DNA from: Prochilodus magdalenae
Lineage: Eukaryota > Chordata > Actinopteri > Characiformes > Prochilodontidae
DNA: 64,000 nucleotides
NCBI GenBank assembly: GCA_024036415.1
Contig: JAMWET010005018.1
Location: 1-64,000 of the forward strand
Reading direction: 5' to 3'
Of this stretch, positions 31,814 through 44,800 are shown piece by piece. The notes under the pieces were generated by a model. The model had not been told where the DNA came from. It searched no databases and was given only the letters and a program-made list of their open reading frames with translations. Within the stretch, counting starts at the first letter, position 1, and each line of letters begins with the position of its first letter. The translations under genes were made by a program, and so were the position numbers.

Positions 31814-33741
31814 TGTAATGTTATGTGTAGTGTTACGAACTTAACCATTTATTTTATACATTTGGTCAGCAAACAGATCAATCTGGCTTTTTGCATTCCT
31901 CTTCTTTTGCAACTCACTCAATACTGTCTCTGCTATCTGGTACAGTTGCTGCCACCTACTGGTGGTGCAAATCATTGATCATTACATGCCCTTTCTTTGG
32001 CTGTATGCTTCCACATTCATGACCATGCTGTTCCTTTAGCATCTAGGCACTGTACTTAACACATGAATCAACACTCTTTTCAGCATAAACATGAACAAAA
32101 GTTTCTTTTAAACATCCATATCAGGAACAGTACATCCATGTTTTTTTTATGAACTTGGGAAAGTTATTGGTCCTCAAAGATTCAGTCTATCTGGTGGTTT
32201 GACCTGACGTGTGGGTCTTCTAAACATAGGTAAGTCATTCTGCTCAGCTGGTCCACCGTCCATCATTTGTGGCTCACAGGCTGAATCTTCCACACCAGAC
32301 CCTTGGAAGATGTCTGGATACTGAGCCACAACTGAGTCTACACTTTGCTGTGCACTGACATTGTTGATGCCGTACACCCTCTTAACTAGGCCTAAACTTT
32401 CACATGCTTTATCACCTGGTAGGGAGTCATGTCTATCTGGAACAACAACAAACACAAGCTGGTGTTCTTTCTAGTTTTACTTTCACTCTGCACGTGCCTT
32501 TTGTGTTGATTTGCTGTTCATTGTAGGAGTTTGGCTGAATACGTGGCTTTACCTTCATTGCTCTGATTTCACCTTTACTCATTAGGTTGGCTTTGGCTCC
32601 TGTGTCCAGCTTGAGAGGAATGACCGGTCCATTTATTTGTAATTGCACAATCCACCTGTCCTTTTCAACACTGCACATATTTGGTATTTGTTCAGTCTCT
32701 TTTTGTTTGAAGTCTCCCTGCATGACCATGCCGACAAAGAATGAATCCTCCAGAGATGTTTCTTCTACTGTATGCACATGTTCACCTTTGGAAAAGCATT
32801 GCTTGGCATAATGGTTTTTTTCTTTACATTTGAGACAGACTTTTCCAAATGCTGGGCATTGTTTAGGTCCATGCTGTGAGCCACATCGTTTGCCCTTAAA
32901 GGGCTGTAGCTTATTTTTTACTGTTTTGTGTTTCTGTTCGCCTTGACACCGTAGCCACATCCACTGCTACGCCATCCTCCTTTGCACGCTCACCGAATGT
33001 TTTTGCGTGCTGCTGGGCTATTTCACTAGCTTGACATATCTTTATAGCTCCAGCTAAGGTCGGATCAGCGTCTCGTAGCAATCTTTCTCTCATTTACTTG
33101 TCATATACTCCGAACACAGTTTGATCACGGATCAGTGAGTCTGTAAGGTCTCCAAAGTTGCATGTTCTAGCCTTTAGTTTTAAGTCTGTAATAAAGGCAT
33201 CAAAGCTCTCTGTTTGCTGTTGTGTGCGCGAGCGAAACACATACCGCCCGAATGTCTCGTTTTTCTTTGGTGAACAGTGCTCATCAAACTTTTCCACGAC
33301 ATTGACAAACTTTTGTTTGTCCTCTGCGCTAGCATAAACAAATGTGTTATATACCTCCACAGCTTGAGGTCCCGCGACGGTAAGAAGCAGTGCAGTCTCG
33401 CGTGCATCTGGTTTATTGTCGAGTCCGATGGCTTGCAGGTAGAGGATGAACCATTGCTTAAACGTCCTCCACGCACAATCCACATTCCCAGTCCAACTCA
33501 GAGGTTCAGGCGGTTTCAGACTTTCCATGACTTCAGCTAAACCACTCCTGGTACCATGTAATGTTACTACATTAAAAAGAACTGACTGTTACCAACGTAA
33601 CCATTAATTTTATACATTTGGTCAGCAAACACATCCATCTGGCTTTTTACATCCTCTTCTTCTACAACTTACTCAATACTGTCTCTGTTATCAATTACAA
33701 TTGCTGCCACCTACTGGTGGTGCAAATAATTTATCATTACA
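31814..33741 (-). mobile_element. Ty3/gypsy element with both LTRs, pol deleted
   Basis: LTRs at 31814-31986 (173 bp) and 33557-33741 (185 bp) both start TGTAATG and end CATTACA. The 5-base target duplication CGGTG is at 31809-31813 and 33742-33746. The primer-binding site TGGTACCAGGAGTGG (33556-33542) directly abuts the 5' LTR and matches the 3' end expected of a tRNA-Leu. A purine tract (AAAGAAAGGGCA) abuts the other LTR. The interior codes only gag and protease; reverse transcriptase, RNase H and integrase are missing. It is non-autonomous and in minus orientation. Confidence 0.85.
32174..33528 (-). pseudogene. Gypsy gag-protease remnant
   Basis: The gag begins at 33528, 14 bases after the primer-binding site. 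The capsid-like region runs to about 33094 and a second piece follows to 32911. The zinc knuckle C-L-K-C-K-x3-H-x4-C lies near 32810-32860. The aspartic protease active site L-D-T-G-A-K is near 32590-32610. A last frame (32174-32455) ends in the protease-RT spacer. Three frame changes or stops separate the pieces. Confidence 0.8.
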
Positions 33742-33810
33742 CGGTGTGAGTAGACCAGGCCAAAGTGTCCGTTATCTGTACCCCCAGGAACTTGGTTTTG
33801 CTGACCATTT

Positions 33811-33906
33811 CAATTCAATTCAATTCAACTTAATTGTCATTATACCAATACAGGGTTGTACAGTATAACGAAACACGGTCAGGCTCCGCCTCCAGTGCAG
33901 TGAATA

Positions 33907-33993
<87 letters not shown>

Positions 33994-34141
33994 GTGTAGT
34001 GCAAAGACAATAGACAAAACAATGTGTGCAAACAGTACAGTATGTGTACAGGACATGTGCAAAGAGTAGCGCAGTATCAGTAAGTATGGTTTAACATTAT
34101 GGATATATAAAGTGTACAGTGCAGGTGGGGAAATAGCAGCT
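33811..34141 (-). mobile_element. L2-type LINE 3' UTR fragment with TA microsatellite
   Basis: Antisense 3' terminus CAATTCAATTCAACTTAATT (AATTC-type tail), followed by TGTACAGTATAACGAAAC, the usual L2-type 3' UTR. A TA run at 33910-33989 has expanded within it. The 3' tail of the next LINE abuts it at 34141. Confidence 0.7.
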
Positions 34142-34529
34142 TCAAGTCAAGTCAAGTCAAGTAGTTTTTATTGTCATTTCAACCATATACAGTGGTGAAC
34201 AGTACACAGTGAAACGAAACAACGTTCCTCCAGGACCAAGGTGCTACATAGAACAATAACTACAATAAATACACACGACAATTTACAATACACGACACAG
34301 CAAACAATAAGTAGAGGGAGGGGACAGTGCAGACAGCCCACTGGTAGTGGGTGCAGTAAAGTGAGGTTGTGTCTTTTTTTTTTTTGAACAATGTATTTAG
34401 CAGCAGTTATGTCCATATTTGGTATGCATGTAAACATGTTATACTTCAAGTGGTATGTTTGGACAGATTTAAGAGATGAGGTTGTGTGTGTGTGGGTGTT
34501 CAGTCCAGTCACTGAATGTGTTTAGTTTT

Positions 34530-37500
34530 TCAGACCAGACTCTGGGTGTTAAGGAGTCTGATGGCTTGGGGAAAGAAGCTGTTGCACAGTCTGGATGTGA
34601 GGGCCCGGATGCTCCTGTACCTTTTTCCAGATGGTAAGAGGGTGAAGAGTGTGTGTGAGGGGTGTGTGTGGTCATCCACAATGCTGGTTGCTTTGCGGAT
34701 GCAGCGTGTGGTGTAAATGTCCATGATGGTGGGAAGAGAGACACCGATGATCTTCTCAGCTGTCCTCACTACCCGCTGCAGGGACTGGCGATCCGATGCG
34801 GTGCAGTTCCCGAACCAGGCAGTGCTGCAGCTGCTCAGGATGCTCTCGATGGTTCCTCTGTAGAAGGTGGTGAGGATGGGAGGTGGGGGATGTGCCTTCC
34901 TCAGCCTTCGCAGGAAGTAGAGGCGCTGCTGGGCTTTCTGGGTTATGGTGCTGGTGTTGAGGGACCAGGTGAGATCCTCTGCCAGGTGAACTCCAAGGAA
35001 CTTGGTGCTCTTGACGATCTCCACAGTGGAGCCGTGGATGTGTAGTGGAGAGTGGTCACGCCTTGTCCTTCTGAAGTCAGCCACCATCTCTTTGGTCTTG
35101 TCTACGTTCAGAGACAGGTTGTTGGTTCTACACCAGTCCGTTAACCGCTGCACTTCCTCTCGGTATGCTGACTCGTCGTTCCTGCTGATGAGACCCACCA
35201 CAGTCGTATCATCTGCACACTTGATGATGTGGTTCGAGCTGTGCATTGCTGCACAGTCGTGAGTCAGCAAGGTGAACAACAGAGGGCTGAGCACACAGCC
35301 CTGGGGGGCCCCGGTGCTCAGCGTGGTGGTGCTGGAGGTGTTACGTCCGATCCGGACTGACTGAGGTCTCCCAGTCAGGAAGTCCAGGATCCAGTTAGAG
35401 AGAGAAGTGTTCAGGCCCAGTAGGTTCAGCTTTCCGATCAGGTGCTGAGGAATGATGGTGTTGAATGCTGAACTAAAGTCTATGAACAGCATTCGAACAT
35501 AAGTGTCCCTATTGTCCAGGTGGGTGAGCGCCAGGTGAAGGGTGGTGGATATGGCGTCGTCCGTTGAGCGGTTGGGACGGTACGCGAACTGCAGAGGATC
35601 TAGTGAGGGAGGCAGCAGGGTCTTGATGTGCCTCAGGACAAGCCTCTCAAAGCACTTCATGATGATGGGTGTGAGTGCAATGGGACGGTAGTCGTTGAGG
35701 CAGGACACTGAAGACTTCTTCGGCACAGGGATGATGGTGGTTGCCTTGAGACATGTTGGGACGGTGGCACTGCTCAGGGAGATGTTGAAGACACGTTGGA
35801 ACGGTGGCACTGCTCAGGGAGATGTTGAAGACACGCTGGAACGGTGGCACTGCTCAGGGAGATGTTGAAGACACGTTGGAACGGTGGCACTGCTCAGGGA
35901 GATGTTGAAGACACGCTGGGACGGTGGCACTGCTCAGGGAGATGTTGAAGACACGCTGGGACGGTGGCACTGCTCAGGGAGATGTTGAAGATGTCGGTGA
36001 AGACATCTGTCAGCTGGTCTGCACACTCCCTGAGCACTCTAGCAGGGATGTTGTCCGGTCCAGCGGCTTTCCGTGGGTTAACTCTGCGTAGAGTTTTCCT
36101 CACGTCAGCTGCTGTAAGACACAACACCTGGTCGTCGGGAGGAGGGGTGGTCTTCCTCGCTGCCACGCTGTTCTGTGTCTCGAACCGGGCGTAGAAGTGG
36201 TTCAGCGCATCTGGAAGGGAGGCATCACTGTCGCAGGCAGGTGGTCCAGTCCTGAAGTTAGTGACGGCCTGGATGCCCTGCCACATACGCCGTGTGTCAC
36301 CGCTGTCTCTGAAGTGGCTGTGGATGCTCTGGCCGTGTGCGCGCTTCGCCTCTCTGATGCCCCGGGACAGTTTGGCCCTTGCCTTCCTTAGGGCCGCCTT
36401 GTCTCCTGCTTTGAAGGCGGAGTCTCGAGCCTTCAGCAGAGCACGCACCTCTGCAGTCATCCACGGCTTCTGGTTGGGACGTGTGGTGATGGTCTTGGAG
36501 ACGGTCTTGGAGACGGTCACATCATCTATGCACTTGCTGATGTAGCTGGTCACAGATGAAGTGTACTCCTCCAGGTCTGTGGTGGTGCTGTAGGTTGCAG
36601 CCTCCCTCAACATTTGCCAGTCAGTGTGCTCAAAGCAGTCCTGAAGAGCAGAGATGGCTCCTGATGGCCAGGTTCTCACCTGCTTTAGAACCGGCTTTGA
36701 TCTTCTGACGAGCGGTCTGTATGCTGGAATTAGCATAACAGAGATGTGATCCGAGTATCCGAGGAGGGGGCGGGGCTCTGCCCGGTACGCGCTGGGGATG
36801 TTGGTGTAGATCAGGTCCAGCGCGTTCGCTCCTCTCGTAGCAAAGTTCACATGTTGGTGGAATTTGGGGAGAAGTGAGATTCACATGGTTGAAATCTCCA
36901 GCAACAATAAACAGTCCGCCAGGGTGAGTGTTCTGCAGTCCGCTGATAGCGCTGTACAGCTCACAGAGCGCCGCTTTAGCGGTAGCGCCGGGTGGAATAT
37001 AGACACTGATGATCAGCACTGCGGTGAATTCCCTCGGTAGATAAAACGGTCTGCATCTGACGACCATAAACTCCACTAGAGGTGAGGAGTAACTAGCGAC
37101 CAGTACAGAGTTCTTGCACCATTCTGTGTTGATGTAAACACACAGTCCTCCACGAGTTTTACCGCACTGGGCTGAGTCTCTGTCGACTCGTAACGAAGCT
37201 AGTCCGTCTAGCTGAATGGCAGTGTCTGGAACTCTGTCGCTCAGCCACGTCTCCGTGAAGACAAAGACGCAGCAGTCTCTAGATTCTCTCCGTGTAGTTC
37301 TCTGAAGTCGGATGCAGTCCAGTTTATTCTCCAGGGAGCAGACATTCGAGAGCAGGATGGACGGGAGAGCTGCTCGCGTTGGCTTTGTTGTTAATCTAGT
37401 ACGAACTCCAGCCCGCTTACCGCGCTTCTGTAGTCTCGCGCACCGCTTCCGGTGCCCCCTCTTTCAGCTGCTGGCTTCAGGCGAGGCCACGATCTGGGGG

Positions 37501-37634
37501 GCTGGTTGCCGTAGCAGACCGAAACCGCGTAGCGTCTCTCGTAGCTCATCGTTTACGGTGTTATTTGGTTGATTCCGGTAGTGTAGCAGTGTCTGACGGT
37601 CGTATACATGGACACCGGTTGTTCTTATGTCCAT
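34530..37634 (-). pseudogene. L2-type LINE ORF2, broken by 40-bp expansion
   Basis: This matches the intact ORF2 at 1892-4792 in order: start M-D-I-R-T-T at 37634, endonuclease pieces to 36630 (G-D-F-N-H-V present), linker and RT N-terminus (36850-35894), then RT catalytic region and C-terminus (35810-34530, with C-A-D-D where the intact copy has F-A-D-D). Frame is lost near 36880 by a small deletion that joins the H-V-N-L-T-S codons to the next block. It is lost again at the 40-bp array, which adds 200 bases and is not a multiple of three. Confidence 0.85.
35761..36000. repeat. 40-bp tandem array inside LINE RT, six copies
   Basis: Exact 40-base period starting ACGGTGGCACTGCTCAGGGA. The intact LINE copy at 1449-4899 has a single unit here. 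Confidence 0.93.
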
Positions 37635-37744
37635 GTTCCAAAGAAGTAGAAAAAAAAGACACTCGTAAATAAACAAAAAAAACACCTTTTGTATCCGGAG
37701 CGGCCGCGGCAGCTACAGCTGCGCCGCCATCTTGGATCTTGGAT

Positions 37745-40130
37745 CTTAATGTTCAATAACAGCCAAATGCTTGTATAGATGTTTAGTATAGATAATAAAT
37801 ATGGATAAATAAGAACAAAATTAAACAAAACTGGATGTTCAAGTATACAGGTTGAGTTAAAGTGCGGTGCAAACAGTCCTGTGAGGTAGAGGAACTACAA
37901 ATCAGTAGCAGTCTTAGTGGTGTAGTCATGTTCTGGCGCTGCTATTGTGACCAGTTTGACAGCTCTAGGGTAGAAACTGTTCCTGAACCTGGTGGTTCTG
38001 GCTCGGATGTTCCGGTACCTCTTTCCGGAGGGCAGAGGTTGGAAGAGGGGATGGCTGGGGTGTGTGGGGTCTGAGGATATGTGTGCTGCTTTCCTCAGAC
38101 GTCTCTTGTCGTAGATGTCCTGTATGGGTGGGAGGGTAGATGCGGTCATATGCTGTGCAGTCTTTACCACCCTCTGCAGGGCCTTGCGCTCAGGCCCCAA
38201 TACTGTTGTGTCATCTGTGAATTTTACAATATGGTTAGTAGGGGTCATCAGGGTGAACAGCAATGTGCCCAGGACGTAGCCCTGAGGGGAGCCGGTGCTC
38301 AGAGAGATGACACTGGAGATGTTGTCCCCACCCACACAGACTGAGGTCTATTTGTTAGAAAGTCCAGCGGGCAGTTACAGAGGTGGGTACTGAAACAAAG
38401 ACGACAGTTTGCTCATCAGATGTTGTGGGATGATTGTGTTAAACGCTGAGCTGAAGTCCAGAAAGAGCGTGCCCACACGTGTATTCTTTCCTTCCAGGTG
38501 TTCTAAGCTCAGGTGAAGTGCAGAGGAGATGGCATCCTCTATGGAGCGACTTGGGCGGTAAGCAAACTGGTACGGGATGGGAGGGAGTTTGGAGGTACCT
38601 CTCGAGACACTTCCTCATGATAGGGTGAGTGCTGCCGGGCGGTAATCATTGAGGGAGGAGATGTGGGTTTTTGGGCACTGGTATGATTGTGGCAGTCTTT
38701 GGGCACAGTGGTCTGGCAGCCTGTTTCAGCGAGGTGTTGAAGATGTCCCTGAGGACCCCAGCCAGCCGATCGGCACATTCTACAAGCCACCGTCCTGGTA
38801 TGTTGTCAGGGCCCGCCTCTTTCCTCCTCAGGGTTCCTCGGACATCTGCTGTATCCAGGCAGAGTATCTGCTCATCCAGGAGAGGAGTAGAGGAGTAGAG
38901 GAGTAGAGGAGTAGTGTAGGAGCGGTATTCAGTGCCGCAAACATTCCCACAGTGGGGAGGAGTAGGGTCATAGCCTGTGATACTCTGAATGCCTTGCCAC
39001 ATCCGTCTTGCGTTCCTGAAAGCCTGGATCCTGGAAGCCGTCCTGCTCTTTTTGGCCATGAGCACGCTTAGCGCCTCTTATGGCACGGTTCCGGTTTGCT
39101 CTGGCCGTTCTGAGTGCCACCACATCACCGGATTTAAAAGCGGTGTTTCGCGCTTTCAGCCTCGCACGTACCTCACTGGTCATCCAAGGTTTCTCATTGG
39201 CCCGTGTGAAGATGTTTTTAGACACACCCACTTCCTCCATGCACTTCTGGATGTATGCAGACCCAGGCTCGGTAGACTCATCCACCCATGTGTGAGGATT
39301 TTCGGTGGCTGCTGCCTTGACCTTGTCCCCGTCCGTGCACTCGAAGCAGTCTTGTAGTGTTTCCATAGCTCCTGCAGGCCAGACCCTCACCTGCCCCATG
39401 GTGGCTTTCTCCTGACCAGCAGGGGCTTGAATGCAGGAATTAGAGTCACACAGAGAGCTGGTCTGAGGAGCCAAGGTGGGGGCGGGGGGCTGCCCTGAAT
39501 GCCTCTTTGATGTTGCTGTAAGCCAGATCTCGTACTGATGGAAGTGAGGAAGTACAGATTTTATCTTGGCCTGATTAAAGTCCCCTGCCACAGTGAAAAC
39601 TCCTTCTGGATGTGAAGACTGCAGTTCACTGATGGAATGGTAGAGAACATTCAGGGCTTTTCTGGTGTTTGCACTGGGGGAATATGCAGTGCTATTATGA
39701 TGATAACAGTGAATTCCCTGGCCAGATAAAAAGGTCTACATTTTACAGTCAGTAGCTCCACATCAGAAGAGCAGTGACTCGAGACTTTCACTGTGTTGTT
39801 ACATTGGATGTTTTTGGTTAGAGCGCTGCTCCTGCCCGACTAGTATCATTCCAAAATGGATGGATTAAGCCTAATCCTTAAGCAACCTTTCATCTCCAGT
39901 TTTGTTGTTAAGTCCAGCCTCAGGCAGATCAATATGTCCTCTAAGGACCGCACATTCGAGAACAGGACAGAGAGAAGCTGCATTCTGCTCAGGTTAGCCT
40001 TTATCTTAGCTGTTAGCCCAGCCCAGCATCTGCACTTCCACTTTCTGTCTCACCGCCTAAGCCTCCTCTTCAAAGGGCGCTGGATGTATCTGATGTAGCA
40101 GTCCAAGACTGCGTAGAAGGTCCAGAGTGG
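37745..40130 (-). mobile_element. Degenerate L2-type LINE, EN to 3' end
   Basis: Antisense LINE of a related but distinct subfamily. The RT C-terminus is at 37895-38335 (R-T-T-R-F-R-N-S-F near 37960), the RT N-terminus at 38646-39065, the linker and end of endonuclease at 38968-39591 (G-D-F-N-Q and K-P-W-M), and the 5' leader near 39900-40080. A short TAGAGGAG repeat has grown at 38880-38915. Many frameshifts are present. Confidence 0.75.
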
Positions 40131-41224
40131 TTGCATAGTCCCAAATTACTCAATCCTCTTAAATCCAGTATGATACTGATTTGAAATGTATGTGCTTGGT
40201 TTCCCTGTGAAACTGTGAAAATTCTGAGTTATAAGCCATGAAAACTTGTGAGCCGTAGGAGCTGAAGCCGAACAGGGCGCCACTGTGGAGAGAGAATCTG
40301 TTCCAAATGCAGATTTCACCCCTAAAATGAACTCCAGATCTTTTATCTGATCACTGCTAAGTGAAACAATAAGGAAATAGGACATACCTGGCAATGGAAG
40401 AGCTAAGTAGCCCACCGTCTCATTACTTTTGTGCCCATAAAGCCCGCAAAATGGGGGTCTGTCTAAAAACCTTAGTAACATTGTTCACCTGATTTAGAAG
40501 TGAACACCTGTATGTTGACCTCAAATTCATGATTTAATATCAACTGATGTGCTGAACACATGTGTACAAGCGCTGGACCTAGTTTTAACTATAACATTAC
40601 ATTCCTCTTTTCATGTGTGTTTATGTGTCGAAATCGCTTTATTACAGCAAGTGTGATATGCATACAATAAAATTAGTCTTGGTGAGTCACCCACATATGA
40701 CGTAACTGAACAGACAAGACAAGCACACAGACTGGTAACAAGTATTAATGAACAGAAATATAAAATAAGATACATACAAAATAATAATAATAATAATAAA
40801 TGATTATTATTAGAAATCCTGTACTTAAATGTATATGAATATTCTATAAATAAGTGAGTCTGCGTAAACATATAGTACAAAATCTATTATTTCCAAAAAA
40901 TTACAGAACATGAACAGCTGTGTAAATGAGGGTTGTGTTACAGAGGAATGACTGTAATACAGTGAAATTCAGGTAAAGTTTAGGTTTAGAACAGGACAGA
41001 GAGAAGCTGCATTCTGCATTCCACTGTGGAGCTACAGCTCTGGGGAAAATGCTGTTAGCATGTCTGGTTTTACTGGTTTGATGGTGTTGTTGTGCTGGTT
41101 ACAGGACAGTAGACAATAAAGTAGTAGATAATAAATAACTTAGAGTATTTTATTAATTAATTAATTTTAATTATGTTGTTGTAAATATACATTAATTCTG
41201 AAATGCCTTCAACCAGTTCCTAAA
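40131..41224. other. No gene seen; small repeats
   Basis: AT-rich, with a TAA microsatellite near 40780-40800. Around 40985-41040 a short sequence (AACAGGACAGAGAGAAGCTG) repeats part of the LINE leader at about 39960. No coding frame is supported. Confidence 0.5.
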
Positions 41225-41460
41225 AAGTTGGGACAGGAGCAGATGCCACCCATACCGGGTGCATATCCTAAGAGATGCTGGAGAAGGGTCAGGAGCTTCC
41301 TCTCAGACTTCACTTTAGCCACCCAGGGACTGGTCCACCCGCTACCGTCTGGCAAGTGTTACAGGACCAGAACCACTTGGTTCACTCACCTGGCTGAGGA
41401 TAGAGAATCATACACCTCACAGACTCATCTCCTTACTGTCTACATTCATATTCTCTAAAC
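41225..41460 (+). mobile_element. L2-type LINE C-terminal remnant
   Basis: The plus strand encodes V-H-P-L-P-S-G-K-C-Y-R-T-R-T-T, the conserved tail of L2-type ORF2. The remnant is short and truncated at both ends. Confidence 0.6.
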
Positions 41461-41770
41461 ACAGTCAACACTCTCATAACGCTTCCTGTTGGGTGATCTG
41501 CATTTTTCACTCCTAAAAAAGGTTCCATAAACAGTTCATTGAGCAAGGATGAGTACCGTTAGTACCGTTAAGAACCATCTTTGTAAATTAATAATTTCTA
41601 TAATAATTAATTAAGGAGAGAAAAGGAAAAAGTCCCCGGTGAGCAAGCCATAGGCGACAGCGGCAAGGAAAAACTCCCTCAAGCAGAAGGAAGAAACCTT
41701 GAGAGGAACCAGACTCACACTGGGGGAGACCCATCATCCTCTGGTCCAAACTACAATTTGAAATTGTTTA
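41440..41770 (+). repeat. Dispersed fish repeats flanking the satellite
   Basis: The first 135 bases match 20820-20960. The next part contains GGCAAGGAAAAACTCCCTC and AGAAACCTTGAGAGGAACCA, a combination found in many fish repetitive sequences. Non-coding. Confidence 0.6.
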
Positions 41771-41854
41771 AGGAACATCAACTGAGAATCTAATTATGCT
41801 CAGTTTATGCTAAGTCAATGAAGTAATTATTGTGAAATAATAGTCCTGAGCTGT

Positions 41855-44800
41855 TCTAGGGGCTGTTCTAGAAACTATTCCAGTATTTAATCTTGGTGCT
41901 ATTCTAATAGCTATTCTAGTAGGTGTTCTAGGGGCTGTTCTAGAAACTATTCCAGTATTTAATCTTGGTGCTATTCTAATAGCTATTCTAGTAGGTGTTC
42001 TAGGGGCTGTTCTAGAAACTACTCCAGTATGTAATCTAGGTGCTATTCTAATAGATTTTATTGTAGTTGTTCTAGGAGCTGTTCTAGATACTATTCCAGT
42101 ATTTGATCTAGGCGCTATTCTAATAGCTTTTATTGTAGGTGTTCTAGTAGCTGTTCTAGATACTATTCCAGTATTTGATCTAGGCGCTATTTTAATAGTT
42201 TTTATTGTAGGTGTTCTAGTAGCTGTTCTAGATACTATTCCAGTATTTAATCTAGGTGCTATTCTAATATCTATTCTAGTAGGTGTTCTAGGAGCTGTTC
42301 TAGATACTATTCCAGTATTCAATCTAGGTGCTATTCTAATATCTATTCTAGTAGGTGTTCTAGGAGCTGTTCTAGAGACTATTCCAGTATTTAATCTAGA
42401 TGCTATTCTAATAGCTATTCTAGTAGGTGTTCTAGGGGATGTTCTAGAGACTATTCCAGTATTTAATCTAGGTGCTATTCTAATAGCTGTTCTAGTAGGT
42501 GTTCTAGGGGATGTTCTAGAGGCTATTCCAGTATTTAATCTAGGTGCTATTCTAATAGTTATTCTAGTAGGTGTTCTAGGAGCTGTTCTAGAGGCTATTC
42601 CAGTATTTAATCTAGATGCTATTCTAATAGCTATTCTAGTAGGTGTTCTAGGAGCTGTACTAGAGGCTATTCCAGTATTTAATCTAGGTACTATTCTAAT
42701 TGCTATTCTAGTAGGTGTTCTAGGAGCTGTTCTAAAGACTATTCCAGTATTTAATCAAGGTACTATTCTAATTGCTATTCTAGTAGGTGTTCTAGGAGCT
42801 GTTCTAAAGACTATTCCAGTATTTAATCTAGATGCTATTCTAATAGCTATTCTAGTAGGTGTTCTAGGAGCTGTTCTAGAGGCTATTCCAGTATTTAATC
42901 TAGGTACTATTCTAATTGCTATTCTAGTAGGTGTTCTAGGGGCTGTTCTAGAGGCTATTCCAGTATTTAATCTAGGTGCTATTCTAATAGCTATTCTAGT
43001 AGGTATTCTAGGGGCTGTTCTAAAGACTATTCCAGTATTTAATCTAGGTGCTATTCCAATAGCTATTGTAGTAGGTATTCTAGGGGCTGTTCTAGATACT
43101 ATTCCAGTATTTAATCTAGGTGCTATTCTAATAGCTTTTAATGTAGGTGTTCTAGAGGCTGTTCTAGAGACTATTCCAGTATTTAATCTAGGTGCTGTTC
43201 TAATAGCTATTCTAGTAGGTGTTCTAAGGACTGTTCTAGAGACTATTCCAGTATTTAATCTAGGTGCTTTTCCAATAGCTGTTCTAGTAGGTGCTCTATG
43301 GGCAGTTCTAGAGACTATTCCAGTATTTAATCTAGGTGCTTTTCCAATAGCTGTTCTAGTAGGTGTTCTAGGGACTGTTCTAGAGACTATTCCAGTATTG
43401 AATCTAGGTGCTTTTCCAATAGCTATTATTGTATGTGTCCTAGGGGCTGTTCTAGAGACTATTCCAGTATTTAATCTAGGTGCTATTCTAACAGGTTTTA
43501 TTGTATTTGTCCTAGGGGCTGTTCTAGAGACTATTCCAGTATTTATTTTAGATGCTATTCTAATAGCTATTCTAGTAGGTATTCTAGGGGCTGTTCTAAA
43601 GACTATTCCAGTATTTAATCTAGGTGCTATTCTAATAGCTATTCTAGTAGGTGTTCTAGGGGATGTTCTAGAGACTATTCCAGTATTTAATCTAGGTGCT
43701 ATTCTAATAGCTATTCTAGTAGGTGTTCTAGGGGCTGTTCTAGAGACTATTCCAGTATTTAATCTAGGTGCTGTTCTAAAAACTGTTCTAGAAGGTGTTC
43801 TAGGAGCTGTTATAGAGACTATTCGAGTATGTAATCTAGGTGCTATTCTAATAGCTATTCTAGTAGGTGTTCTAGGGGCTGTTCTAGAGACTATGCCAGT
43901 ATTTAATCTAGGTGCTATTCTAATAGCTATTCTAGTAGGTATTCTATGGGCTGTTCTAGATACTATTCCAGTATTTAATCTAGGTGCTATTCTTATAGCT
44001 GTTCTAGTAAGTGTTCTAGGGGCTCTTCTAGATACTATTCCAGTATTTGATCTAGGCGCTATTCTAATAGCTTTTATTGTAGGTGTTCTAGTAGCTGTTC
44101 TAGATACTATTCCAGTATTTAATCTAGATGCTATTCTAATAGCTATTCTAGTAGGTGTTCTAGGGGATGTTCTAGAGACTATTCCAGTATTTAATCTAGA
44201 TGCTATTCTAATAGCTATTCTAGTAGGTGTTCTAGGGGATGTTCTAGAGGCTATTCCAGTATTTAATCTAGGTGCTATTCTAATAGTTATTCTAGTAGGT
44301 GTTCTAGGAGCTGTTCTAGAGGCTATTCCAGTATTTAATCTAGATGCTATTCTAATAGCTATTCTAGTAGGTGTTCTAGGAGCTGTTCTAGAGGCTATTC
44401 CAGTATTTAATCTAAGTACTATTCTAATAGCTATTCTAGTAGGTGTTCTAGGAGCTGTTCTAGAGGCTATTCCAGTATTTAATCTAGGTACTATTCTAAT
44501 TGCTATTCTAGTAGGTGTTCTAGGAGCTGTTCTAAAGACTATTCCAGTATTTAATCTAGGTGCTATTCTAATAGCTATTCTAGTAGGTATTCTAGGGGCT
44601 GTTCTAGATACTATTCCAGTATTTAATCTAGGTGCTATTCTAATAGCTTTTAATGTAGGTGTTCTAGAGGCTGTTCTAGAGACTATTCCAGTATTTAATC
44701 TAGGTGCTGTTGTAATAGCTATTCTAGTAGGTGTTCTAGGAGCTGTTCTAGAGACTATTCTAGTGGCTATTATAGAGACTATTCCAGTATTTAATCTAGG

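Larger units (their letters stand above)
31470..33810 (-). mobile_element. L2-type LINE 3' fragment, split by gypsy element
   Basis: The left part (31470-31813) encodes, on the minus strand, the RT thumb motif K-R-A-Q-Q-R-M-H-F-L-R. The right part (33742-33810) continues with sequence matching the next upstream LINE segment. The five bases CGGTG at the junction are present on both sides of the inserted gypsy element. Confidence 0.7.
34142..37735 (-). mobile_element. L2-type LINE, second copy, damaged
   Basis: Same subfamily and nearly the same sequence as 1449-4899, from the 3' tail (four CAAGT units at 34143-34163) to the 5' GCCGCCATCTTGG end near 37735. The adjacent TTGGATC is repeated. 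Damage includes a 40-bp tandem expansion in the RT region and small deletions in the endonuclease region. Confidence 0.85.
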
